Shown in pieces: positions 1-11,800 of a stretch of DNA of 64,000 bases (the stretch's first letter is position 1; the number at the start of each line of letters is the position of its first letter). Where the stretch lies: NCBI GenBank assembly GCA_020631735.1, contig CM036201.1, positions 80,452,502-80,516,501 of the forward strand, written 5' to 3'. Below the pieces are notes generated by a model, which worked only from the letters and a program-made list of their open reading frames with translations, was not told the origin of the DNA and ran no database searches. The position numbers and the translations under genes were made by a program. This stretch comes from Saccharum officinarum. Lineage: Eukaryota > Streptophyta > Magnoliopsida > Poales > Poaceae.

Positions 1-2777
1 TCACAAAAACACCAGAAAGTAAGGTGTGCCCACCTAGAATTTTTATTTAAACCCATTTCTTAATTTACTTAAGTAATTAAGTGGAATTTTAAACATATAT
101 GACAACTGCCCCTAAAATTCTACAAAAATTACAGGAGACTCTCTGACCCAAAAAGAGGCTACTGTAAAAATTTGAACTCAATTTATTCCCAGGAACTCTC
201 TGAACAAAATTTACAAGCCCAAAAGGCTGATTTTTGTATAAATAACAAAGCATAGTAAAAAGTGTCAAACAATAGATTTCTTAATTTTCTTAGACACTCT
301 AGGGTACCAAGGCATTCTCCAAAAATTTATATGAACATTGCACATGTAGAAAAGTTACAAAAATTCATTTAAGTATTTCCTAAAATAACAAGATAGGATT
401 ATAACTTGAAAAGTACTTAAGCAATACTGCCCAAATTTTTATCAAAGCTAGAGCAAGTATAAATTAGCCTACTCACCAAATTTCATAATTTTTGGAACAC
501 TGAAACTCAAGATATAATTTAAACAAGTTTGCATGTGATTTAAAACACATTTCAAGGACCTATTTAAATATCCCAGAAAACAAACATCACCTAGCAAACT
601 TATATTTTTCTAAAATACTACACATCATGTAGATCCCAACAAAATTTATCTCCTGATTTTTGAGCAAGTAAAACCCTAGATCTACATTTTTCAAACTTAA
701 CCAAATTTCTGTAGCAATATAAATAAAAATGAAAAAGATCTCATTTATACTGGGCCGGCCCGGGAAAACGCGGCCCACGACGCGCGCGCGCGGCCCGCTC
801 GGGCTCCCGCCCACGCGCGGCAGCAGACAGGTGGCCCCCGCGTGTCAGCGAAGAGGACAGGGGAGCGGGAGGCAGCGAGCTCCGGCGAGCGATTCCTCGC
901 CGCCGGTGGCTCCTCCGACCAATCCAAGTTCACCGACGCCTTGCCCAGACCCAACCTCATCGAGGCTACCCCTTTTTCCCAAAGCTGATGCACCGCAACA
1001 CCTAGGCCGACGGCGATGGCGGACGGCCGTGGTGCCTGGCGGTACGCTGGCGAGTCCCGGCCGTCGCACGACCTACCGAGGGGTGCATCACCTTCCTGGA
1101 CTCCTAGCGGACCTCTCGAGACCACTCACACAGACGGGGATGGAACGGAGCCGCTTGACCATGTGAGCACTTGGCCGGCAGCCATGGCGCGGCCGTGCGC
1201 GGTCTCGTTCCGGCCTGGCTAACCTGATGCTGGCGGTAGCATCTTTACCCTAGCATCTACACGTGACAGGGAGGAGGAAACGTGAGTGAGGGCAGGCAGA
1301 GAACTACGGTGCGGTGCTGGCCACGGTGAACCGAACATGGCGGAGCTCCGGTGAGCTTTTGGGAGTGGGCGGAGGTGGCAAATGCGGCTCACCTCGGACT
1401 CAATCCAATCTACCGACTGGTCGAGGAGGTGTAGGGTGGCGAGGCGGAGGGACGGACGTGATCTGGTGAGCTACGGTGCGGTGGGGAGTGCGCGCGAGCT
1501 CGCCGGAGTGGGGGCGACAATGGCGGCTCGGTGTCTCCGCTTTGAAGCCGAACGAGGGAGGGAGAGGGAATGGAGGCAGCCTCGATGCGTCGTGGCGGTC
1601 TTGAAGGCGCCGTGGGCTGACCGGTGGGGCCAGGACCGGCGTACGGTCGCCACCGCATGCCCACGCGTCGGCGAGGCCCTGTGGCCGGTCGGCCACGCCC
1701 CCTCCTCTGACGAAACTGAATCGCGGTGAACGGTGCCATCGAGCTCGACTGACAGAGGGATTTCATCGCTTCATAGCTCGTGATCGAGGCTGATTCGGTG
1801 AGAGCCGTAGTTAACAAAAGTGTAAAGCTACGTGAGGGCTTCAACATTGCCAATAGGGTCGTGAGCCAATTCGGCTTGATTAGTGAGATACAACGCTCCA
1901 AAGTGAGGCACACGAAATCTGAACTGAGTTTCAGTTACCTTCCCCCGACTGAAACTCGATTTTCGAAGCCTGCTAACTCATAAACCGTTGGGAACCAGGC
2001 TTAGGTGATGTTGACAATGTTGTAGAGCTATGTGTGGACAACAACTTTGTCAATTAGCTCAAAGACTGGTTCGGCCTGGTTTGTGAGTTACAAGTTGCTA
2101 AAGTGAGGTACAGTGAAACGGTTTTCAGCTTCACACTTAGCCAAAATTTGCTAAGTCCCAAAACAGCCCCTAATACTGACTTGTGGGCCATTTTTGAGCA
2201 TGTTCTGGTCATTTTCATGAGATGGCCATATTAGAACTTTTGTTCCTTATGAAATTCTCTACAACTTTGCTTAAGGTTGCTCCTCCATGCAAGATTTCTA
2301 AGCTGGAATTTTTATTTGGTCAAACCAGATCACTCTAGGGTTCCAAACTTGGTCAACAACACTTGGAAGGGCAATTTGGTAATTTTGGTCAACATGAACA
2401 TTGCTCCACTACTTACCCTAAATGTAATTAAGGTGTTATAAGACCTAATTAGCCACTCTACACATTGGTTGCACAAAATTCCTAGTGTCACATACTTTGG
2501 CACAAGTAATTCAACACTATCACCCAAATGTTGCAAACTCATGTTGCACATGTTGCATGAGTGTGTTGCACAACACTTGCTAATTATGTTACACTTTAGT
2601 GGTTGACATATCTTACAAAGGAAATTGCACATAAGGTACTTGTGTGTTGCACACTACTCACTTTTTACTTCACATGAAATATAAACATATTATAAGCTTA
2701 TGCATGAAATGAATGATGCTTGCTTATGCTCATGCAAATGCAATGCAATTAAGGAGCTAAACACCTGGGGTGTTACA
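1..2777 (-). repeat. 3' LTR of gypsy element B (cut by window start)
   Basis: Base 1 aligns with base 17651 and the match runs without any indel to 2777/20427, so this is the same long terminal repeat. On the minus strand it begins TGTAACACCCC, just after a purine tract. The first part of the full 5.1 kb LTR is seen here; the rest lies left of the window. A GC-rich island occupies about 745-1780. I hand-counted roughly two dozen substitutions against the other LTR (about 0.9 percent), which implies a recent insertion. Short ORFs within it are on both strands, mutually overlapping and unlike any family I recognise, so they are not called. Confidence 0.93.
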
Positions 2778-5700
2778 GCCCTCCCCCCTTATAAAAATCT
2801 CGTCTCGAGATTTGGAAAGCGTACCATTTTTCATAGAATTCCTTATAACCATCCCGTAAATAGTCCTCCCGTTCCCATGTAGCGTCACTTTCACTACCCT
2901 GATTACTCCACATTACTTTATACCACTTAACCACTTTGCTTCTAGTCACTCGTTCCTGAGTATCGATCACTCGGACTGGCTTTTCTTTGTAAGTTAGATC
3001 GGATTCCAGCCTGATATCTCCTAAAGGGACTCTTTCCTTAGGAACTCGAAGACACTTTTTGAGCTGTGATACATGGAAGACGTTGAATATGGCACTCATT
3101 TCAGGAGGTAACTAGATTTTGTACGCAACAGCTCCACTCTTGCCTATGATCTGGAAAGGACCCACGTATCTCGGTGCAAGTTTCCGTTTAACACCAAAAT
3201 GTTGGACACTTTTCATTAGAGAAACTTTCAGATACACGAAGTCTCCAACTTCAAACTCGAGTGGTTTTCTACGACGATCAGCATAACTTTTCTGTCTAGC
3301 TTGGGCTGCAGCCATATGTTTTTGGATGGTACGGACTTGTTCCTCAGCTTCATGAACAAAATCAATACCATAATACCTCCTTTCACCAGCTTCTACCCAA
3401 TTTAGTGGGGTTCTACACTTACGACCATACAACGCTTTGAATGGGGCCATCTTAATACTCTCTTGGTAACTATTATTGTACGAGAATTCGGCTAGAGGTA
3501 ACCATTTTTCCCAAGAACCCTTGGATGATATTACACATGCCCGCAACAGATCTTCCAAGATTTGGTTAACTCGTTCCATCTGTCCAGACGTCTGGGGGTG
3601 ATAAGCAGAGCTTCTCACTAACTTGGTTCCCAGAAGGTGATGCAAGTGCTCCCAAAAGCGAGCGGTGAACTGGGGACCACGGTCAGATATGATAGTACGA
3701 GGTATCCCATGAAGCCGGACTATCTGATTGAAGTACAACTCAGCATAGTCAGTGGGACGATAGTCCACTCTAACTGGAATGAAATAAGCTGACTTGGTCA
3801 AACGATCCACAATTACCCAGATAGAGTTATGATTTTTGACAGTAGGAGGAAGACCGACAATGAAATCCATACTTATCTCTTCCCATTTCCAACCTGGGAT
3901 AGAAAGTGGTTGAAGCAACCTAGCTTTCATATGCACAGCCTTAACTCTACAGCAGGTATCACACCTAGCCACATATGCAGCTATCTCTTTCCGCATCTTG
4001 GTCCACCAATAGTATGGCTTCAAATCATAATACATCTTATTGCTACTAGGATGGATGGACAACTTAGAGGAGTGTGCTTCAGCCATAATATCATTTCGAA
4101 GCTCCCGGTCCTTAGGCACAACTAACCTATCCTTGAACCATAGTACACCCTCTTCATCTACCCTGAACTGTGTAGTTTCTTGCTCTTTCATCTTACGCTT
4201 GATGTGGAATATACCAGTGTCAGTCTTTTGGAGCTCAATAATTCTGCTTTTGAGAGTACAACTGACAGTGATGTTGTACAAGACTGCTGGATGTAGAAGG
4301 CGAGATCGATGAAAATCAGTTTCAACTAAGGAATGGCAATGAGACTTACGGCTTAAAGCATCCGCAACCACATTTGCCTTGCCAGGGTGATAGTGCACTT
4401 GAAGGTTATAATCCTTAATCAACTCGAGCCATCTTCGTTGACGCATATTCAACTCGGGTTGGGTGAAGATGTATTTGAGGCTTTTGTGGTCTGTGTAGAT
4501 ATTGCAAATATTGCCCAACAGATAGTGTCGCCAGGCTTTCAAAACATGAACAACTGCGGCAAGTTCTAAGTCATGCGTTGGATAATTTGCCTCATGCTTC
4601 CGAAGTTGTCGAGAGGTATATGCAATTACTCGGCCTTCCTGCATCAACACACCTCCCAAACCTATGCCTGAGGCATCACAATAAACATCAAATGGTTTCT
4701 CGATATCCGGTTGTGCCAAAACCGGAGCTGAGGTTAGGAGGGTTTGCAGTTGGTGAAAAGCCGCATCACACTCAGGAGTCCAGACAAACCTGGTGTCTTT
4801 CTGCAGCAACCGAGTCATTGGCTTGGCTATTTTGGAGAAATCCGGGATGAAGCGACGATACTAGCCAGCCAAACCAAGAAAACTTCGGACCTCGTGAACC
4901 GAGATAGGAGCCTTCCAGTTCAGTACTTCCTGTACCTTGGCGGGATCCACCATAATTCCTCCATCGGACAACACATGCCCAAGAAAAGGTACTTCACAAA
5001 GCCAGAATTCGCACTTACTGAACTTTGCATAAAGTTGATGTTCACGCAGTCTTGTGAGGACTATACGCAGATGTTCAGCGTGATCCTCCTCATTCACAGA
5101 ATATACCAAGATGTCATCAATAAATACCACCACAAACTTGTCCAATTCAGGCATAAACACCGAATTCATCAAGTACATGAAGTGCGCGGGGGCATTTGTC
5201 AAGCCGAAAGACATAACAAGGTACTCATAAAGACCGTATCTGGTAGAAAAGGCTGTCTTTGGAACATCTTCCGGGCGGATTTTAATTTGATGGTAGCCAG
5301 ATCTTAGATCGATCTTGGAGAAAACTTTAGCTTTAGACAACTGATCGAACAAGATGTCGATGCGCGGTAGAGGGTACTTATTTTTGACAGTGACTGCATT
5401 GAGAGGTCTATAATCTACGCACATCCGTAATGACTGATCCTTCTTCTTTACAAAGATAGCAGGACATCCCCACGGCGACGAACTAGGACGAATCAACCCC
5501 TTCTTCAAAAGTTCATTCAATTGCACCTTAAGTTCAGCTAGTTCATTCGGAGGCATCCTATAGGGTCTCCTAGAGATGGGAGCCGTGCCAGGCAACAACT
5601 CAATTTTAAACTCCACATCCCGATCCGGAGGGAGCCCCGGCAAATCATCGGGAAAAACATCTGGAAACTCATTTACTACTAGAATTTCGGTCAACACCTT

Positions 5701-7178
5701 TGCTTGCACAGCGTGAACTTCCCCAGACAAATCAACTTTTCTGGGAAGTTGTACCAGAAAACCCTTTTGATCTGTAGGGTCTCTGAGCATAACTACCCGA
5801 GTGGATGTATCAATGAGTACCCCATTCTGACTCATCCAATTCATGCCCAAAATAACATCGATACCTAAGCCCGGCAAAACCACTAAGGCCAGCGAGTACT
5901 TTCGCCCTTCTATCTCAAGCTCAAGATTCCCCACTACTTTATCTGTGGAAATATTCCCACTTGCTGCGCTAATACAATAACCCCCACCTTCAACAGTATG
6001 CAATTTGTGTGCAAACTCTGATGCAAACTTAGGACTGATAAAGGAATGCGAAGCACCCGAATCAAAAAGTACCACTGCAGGGTGTTGGTCAACTAGGAAC
6101 TTACCAGCAGTGACAACCTCACCAGATGGGATTTCCTCAATACTGTTATAATGGGCGTGCCCTTGACGGCCACCTTGGTTGACATTCTTCTTGGGGTAAG
6201 GGCAGTTTCTGGACCAATGGCCTAGCTTGTTGCAGTTCCAGCAAGGCATGTTGCTAGGAGGGACACTGGAGCTGCCTTGGCCCGAATTACTCTTTGGCAG
6301 AGCCACTGTATATGCCTTACGAAACCCAGTCTTCACTGGCACCTTCTTTTGTGGAGGAGGAAACTTAGCATTTGTGGCAGGAGGGCGAGGAGGAGCCCTC
6401 GGGGCAGCTGGAGCTCGAGACTGTGAAGCACTCGCCTCAATGGCCCTTTTGCGGCTCTTAGAGGCAGAATAAATAGCATTATTATTCTCTTGAGTCAGAG
6501 CATCACTGATAAATTCATTGAAAGTAGTGCACTTGCTAGTGCCCATAGTCTTCATCAGCTTCGGGCCTAGGCCTCTTTTAAAGCTAGCAATTTTCTTGGA
6601 ATCGGTATCCACAAACTCAGTGGCATACCTTGCCAGGTTGTTGAAAGATTGTAGATATTCGGTCAAGCTTTTATTTCCCTGTGACAGCCTCATGAATTCT
6701 GTGTGCTTGATTGCCATAAGACCTGGAGGAATATAGTTTCCACGGAATGCAACCTTGAACTGGTCCCAAGCAATCGGGACATTTGCAGGCAGTGTGGAAC
6801 GATAGTGGCTCCACCAAATACCCGCTGGACCATGCAATTGATGAGAAGCATATTCAGTCTTTAGCTCATCAGTGAGGCGAAGCAGACGAAACTTTTGCTC
6901 AATAGTATTTAACCACTCATCAGCTTGCAGTGGTTCCTCCGCCTCCTTAAAGAGCGGGGGCTTAGTATCAAGAAAGTCCTTGAAATCACTGTATTGATTG
7001 GGTTCTGGGCCCTGGCGGCCAGGACGAGCTTCCCGGTTGGCCAGCTGGCGCATAGCATCTGCCAACATGCGCTGCCCTTCGACCACTGTCTGCATCAGCT
7101 CAGCGGGGTAGGTGGTGGCGGAGGGGGTGGCTGTTCCTCATCCTCATTGCCACGACCCCGACGAAGATTGTACGACAT
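2773..7178 (-). pseudogene. Gypsy (chromovirus) gag-pol, element B copy 1
   Basis: This is a single gag-pol polyprotein gene starting at the ATG at 7178 ([15 protein letters not shown]). In order it holds: a retrotransposon gag; a zinc knuckle [14 protein letters not shown]; an aspartic protease [12 protein letters not shown]; reverse transcriptase with [11 protein letters not shown]; RNase H with [15 protein letters not shown] and VVADALSRK; and integrase with an HHCC finger (HPSSNK to CDTCCRVK) and the D, D, E residues in MDFIVG, IISDRG and GQMERVNQ. A chromodomain-like end (KWYKVMWSNQ, ATWERED) follows. It is broken by two nonsense codons in the main frame (TAT to TAG at 4861; CAG to TAG at 3112) and by a one-base loss near 7108 that shifts the gag N-terminus. 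The last codons run through the polypurine tract and stop at TAA (2775-2773) inside the LTR. The clade looks like Tekay/Del, by architecture only. Confidence 0.93.
2778..2791 (-). promoter_or_regulatory. polypurine tract of element B (copy 1)
   Basis: On the minus strand the run AAGGGGGGAGGGC lies directly before the LTR start TGTAACACC. This is the expected position of the primer for plus-strand DNA synthesis. The tract is also coding: the pol frame passes through it and stops at the TAA inside the LTR's first five bases. Confidence 0.85.
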
Positions 7179-7841
7179 CTGCAAAATGCATAGCCAATGA
7201 GCACTGACGATGTGGGGAATTTGTAGATGAATTATTGTAAATATGTCAAACTGACTTCATGAAATAGACTTCTCAAAATACTCATGGCACAATAATTCAT
7301 CACAACCGCACAATCCCATTCAAGCGGATCAATTGCGCAATCATGCGAGAGAATCCAACAAGATGTACTTTGATAAAGGCTCACACACAAGGAGCACAGC
7401 AGTTACTGAACCGTTTACGTTAAAATCTACGTGATTTTTGACCTTTTTCCCGGTACTTGGATTCAATTTCAAAGTGTTTAGTTGACTGAGAAAGGCTACT
7501 TCAAAACTGATCACAAAGAGACTTCTCAACGGTAGAGTTCCATGGTGGATCATGACTAGCCACCTCGATACCAGCGCGTGCCAAGCAGCACAACCTTATG
7601 TCGCGCGCCATAGGAGGCCCTCGGTTTCGTCGCGGCACCGAAGGGTGCTAATCGTGACACCATCATCGAACGCCACACAACAAGACATCCAATTGCGATC
7701 GAAATTAACAGGTTCCAACTAAACATCCAGGAAACATAGGGTTCGACCTTACATCCCAAAGTCAAGTTATTACAAAGCCTCACTCCAACACAGGGAGGGC
7801 ACAAAGGACGATCCTAACATCATAGCTACGTGATAACTACT

Positions 7842-8447
7842 CTAAGCATCGTCCTCAGAGTCGGTGTCAAGGATCTCCCCGCCGTCCTCATCACTAACAG
7901 GCTCTAACTCCTCATTCTTCTTCTTCTTCTGGTTCTTCTTCTGGTTCGGCATCTTGGGGTCCGTTGACCTCCACTTCATCATCATTTTCAGCCATGAAGA
8001 TTCCGAACCCATGTCCTCATCGACGTTGTTGTTTCGAGGCAGCAGGGGATTAAGCTCGTTGTTCAGGGCGGTGCACTTCTTCATGAAGATTGTCATTGTA
8101 TTCTTCAGCATTCTCCAACTGCTGCTCGAGCTCAAACTGACGAGCTCTCAGAACGTTCTCCTCGTGCCAGGCTTCATCCCTCTGGTTCATGACACGGACC
8201 AGCATGCGTTGACAGTTGCGGTTTGCTACTGTCAATCTCTGGACTGCAAGGGTTTCCTGGTCACGATCACGGATCACTTGCTCCAGTTGCTGACGCGCTG
8301 CATTCCTGGCAGCAGTCACTTCAGCCAACTCTGCCCTCAGCCTTTCCACCTCAGTAGGCTCAGGGCGGGCTCACGTGGAAGCGAGCTGGTGACGCTGGTG
8401 CCCCTGCCCCCAGTGGACTTGCGAGCGGTCCTCTTGGTACGTGCCAT
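7842..8447 (-). CDS. ORF0 of element B copy 1: H3-tail-like N-terminus, coiled coil, acidic end
   Basis: An extra reading frame lies between the primer-binding side and gag. The minus-strand ATG at 8447 reads MARTKRTARKSTGG, which matches the histone H3 N-terminus except Gln5 to Arg. After a short linker comes a heptad-rich coiled coil (VERLRAELAEV through about FELEQQLENAEE, 8349-8090). A lysine-rich stretch and an acidic tail (EDGGEILDTDSEDD) follow, with a stop at 7842-7844. The full protein would be about 200 residues. The frame shifts near 8370 (one C fewer in a C run than copy 2) and near 8065 (one extra G); both lie in homopolymers and may be sequencing errors. The ATG directly follows GCTTTCAG, a good splice-acceptor context. 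No enzymatic domain is seen. It is not a histone gene: no histone fold follows. Confidence 0.72.
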
Positions 8448-8518
8448 CTGAAAGCAACAAGATACGACTTAAGTGAGGAATCAATTTAGGGATTACGAAA
8501 ATTTACTTTAGTCGGAGT

Positions 8519-8618
8519 NNNNNNNNNNNNNNNNNNNNNNNNNNNNNNNNNNNNNNNNNNNNNNNNNNNNNNNNNNNNNNNNNNNNNNNNNNNNNNNNNN
8601 NNNNNNNNNNNNNNNNNN
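8519..8618. other. assembly gap (100 N)
   Basis: This is a run of exactly 100 N, the usual placeholder for a gap of unknown size. To its left is element B leader sequence matching about 14593. To its right is LTR sequence matching 2530. If the two internal regions are a true tandem, about 0.7 kb of leader and 4.9 kb of LTR are missing here. Confidence 0.98.
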
Positions 8619-8866
8619 TTGCAAACTCATGTTGCACATGTTGCATGAGTGTGGTTGCACAACACTTGCTAATTATGTTACACTTAAGTGGTTGACATAT
8701 CTTACAAAGGAAATTGCACATAAGGTACTTGTGTGTTTGCACACTACTCACTTTTTACTTCACATGAAATATAAACATATTATAAGCTTATGCATGAAAT
8801 GAATGATGCTTGCTTATGCTCATGCAAATGCAATGCAATTAAGGAGCTAAACACCTGGGTGTTACA
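8619..8866 (-). repeat. LTR fragment between the two B internal copies
   Basis: It matches 2530-2777 and 20180-20427 and ends in TGTTACA followed by the same polypurine tract. Compared with them it has small run-length changes (an extra G near 8653, an extra T near 8738, one G fewer near 8859). It is the start, in element sense, of a middle or separate LTR whose remainder is hidden by the gap. Confidence 0.9.
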
Positions 8867-11800
8867 GCCCTCCCCCTTATAAAAATCTCGTCTCGAGATT
8901 TGGAAAGCGTACCATTTTTCATAGAATTCCTTATAACCATCCCGTAAATAGTCCTCCCGTTCCCATGTAGCGTCACTTTCACTACCCTGATTACTCCACA
9001 TTACTTTATACCACTTAACCACTTTGCTTCTAGTCACTCGTTCCTGAGTATCGATCACTCGGACTGGCTTTTCTTCGTAAGTTAGATCGGATTCCAGCCT
9101 GATATCTCCTAAAGGGACTCTTTCCTCAGGAACTCGAAGACACTTTTTGAGCTGTGATACATGGAAGACGTTGAATATGGCACTCATTTCAGGAGGTAAC
9201 TGGATTTTGTACGCAACAGCTCCACTCTTGCCTATGATCTGGAAAGGACCCACGTATCTCGGCGCAAGTTTCCGCTTAACACCAAAACGTTGGACACTTT
9301 TCATTGGAGAAACTTTCAGATACACGAAGTCTCCAACTTCAAACTCGAGTGGTTTTCTACGACGATCAGCATAACTTTTCTGTCTAGCTTGGGCTGCAGC
9401 CATATGTTTTTGGATGGTACGGACTTGTTCCTCAGCTTCATGAACAAAATCAATACCATAATACCTCCTTTCACCAGCTTCTACCCAATTTAGTGGGGTT
9501 CTACACTTACGACCATACAAAGCTTCGAATGGGGCCATCTTAATACTCTCTTGTAACTATTATTGTACGAGAATTCGGCTAGAGGTAACCATTTTTCCCA
9601 AGAACCCTTGGATGATATTACACATGCCCGCAACAGATCTTCCAAGATTTGGTTAACTCGTTCCGTCTGTCCAGACGTCTGGGGGTGATAAGCAGAGCTT
9701 CTCACTAACTTGGTTCCCAGAAGGTGATGCAAGTGCTCCCAAAAGCGAGCGGTGAACTGGGGACCACGGTCAGATATGATAGTACGAGGTATCCCATGAA
9801 GCCGGACTATCTGATTGAAGTACAACTCAGCATAGTCAGTGGGACGATAGTCCACTCTAACTGGAATGAAATGAGCTGATTTGGTCAAACGATCCACAAT
9901 TACCCAGATAGAGTTATGATTTTTGACAGTAGGAGGAAGACCGACAATGAAATCCATACTTATCTCTTCCCATTTCCAACCTGGGATAGAAAGTGGTTGA
10001 AGCAACCCAGCTTTCATATGCACAGCCTTAACTCTACAGCAGGTGTCACACCTAGCCACATATGCAGCTATCTCTTTCCGCATCTTGGTCCACCAATAGT
10101 ATGGCTTCAAATCATAATACATCTTATTGCTACCAGGATGGATGGACAACTTAGAGGAGTGTGCTTCAGACATAATATCATTTCGAAGCTCCCGGTCCTT
10201 AGGCACAACTAACCTATCCTTGAACCATAGTACACCCTCTTCATCTACCTGAACTGTGTAGTTTCTTGCTCTTTCATCTTACGCTTGATGTGGAATATAC
10301 CAGTGTCAGTCTTTTGGAGCTCAATAATTCTGCTTTTGAGAGTACAACTGACAGTGATGTTGTACAAGACTGCTGGATGTAGAAGGCGAGATCGATGAAA
10401 ATCAGTTTCAACTAAGGAATGGCAATGAGACTTACGGCTTAAAGCATCCGCAACCACATTTGCCTTGCCAGGATGATAGTGCACTTGAAGGTTATAATCC
10501 TTAATCAACTCGAGCCATCTTCGTTGACGCATATTTAACTCGGGTTGGGTGAAGATGTATTTGAGGCTTTTGTGGTCTGTGTAGATATTGCAAACATTGC
10601 CCAACAGATAGTGTCGCCAGGCTTTCAAAGCATGAACAACTGCGGCGAGTTCTAAGTCATGCGTTGGATAATTCGCCTCATGCTTCCGAAGTTGTCGAGA
10701 GGTATATGCAATTACTCGGCCTTCCTGCATCAACACACCTCCCAAACCTATGCCTGAGGCATCACAATAAACATCAAATGGTTTCTCGATATCCGGTTGT
10801 GCCAAAACCGGAGCTGAGGTTAGGAGGGTTCGCAGTTGGTGAAAAGCCGCATCACACTCAGGAGTCCAGACAAACCTGGTGTCTTTCTGCAGCAACCGAG
10901 TCATTGGCTTGGCTATTTTGGAGAAATCCGGGATGAAGCGACGATAATAGCCAGCCAAACCAAGAAAACTCCGGACCTCGTGAACCGAGATAGGAGCCTT
11001 CCAGTTCAGTACTTCCTGTACCTTGGCGGGGTCCACCATAATTCCTCCATCGGACAACACATGCCCAAGGAAAGGTACTTCACGAAGCCAGAATTCGCAC
11101 TTACTGAACTTTGCATATAGTTGATGTTCACGCAGTCTTGTGAGGACTATACGCAGATGTTCAGCGTGATCTTCCTCATTCACAGAATATACCAGGATGT
11201 CATCAATAAATACCACCACAAACTTGTCCAATTCAGGCATAAACACCGAATTCATCAAGTACATGAAGTGTGCGGGGGCATTTGTCAAGCCGAAAGACAT
11301 AACAAGATACTCATAAAGACCGTATCTGGTAGAAAAGGCTGTCTTTGGAACATCTTCCGGGCGGATTTTAATTTGATGGTAGCCAGATCTTAGATCGATC
11401 TTGGAGAAAACTTTAGCTTTAGACAACTGATCGAACAAGATGTCGATGCGCGGTAGAGGGTACTTATTTTTGACAGTGACTGCATTGAGAGGTCTATAAT
11501 CTACGCACATCCGCAACGACTGATCCTTCTTCTTTACAAAGATAGCAGGACATCCCCACGGCGACGAACTAGGACGAATCAACCCCTTCTTCAAAAGTTC
11601 ATTCAATTGCACCTTAAGTTCAGCTAGTTCATTCGGAGGCATCCTATAGGGTCTCCTAGAGATGGGAGCCGTGCCAGGCAACAACTCAATTTTAAACTCC
11701 ACATCCCGATCCGGAGGGAGCCCCGGCAAATCATCGGGAAAAACGTCTGGAAACTCATTTACTACTGGAATTTCGGTCAACGCCTTTGCTTGCACAGCAT

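Noticed and set aside
587..1913. Many 60-167 residue frames on both strands of the LTR (also 18237-19633)
   Set aside because: They overlap each other in a GC-rich island, have no family motif and differ between strands; composition alone explains them.
7842..8447. A genuine histone H3 gene or pseudogene
   Set aside because: Similarity stops after about 14 residues; no histone fold residues follow, and the frame goes straight into a coiled coil inside a retrotransposon.
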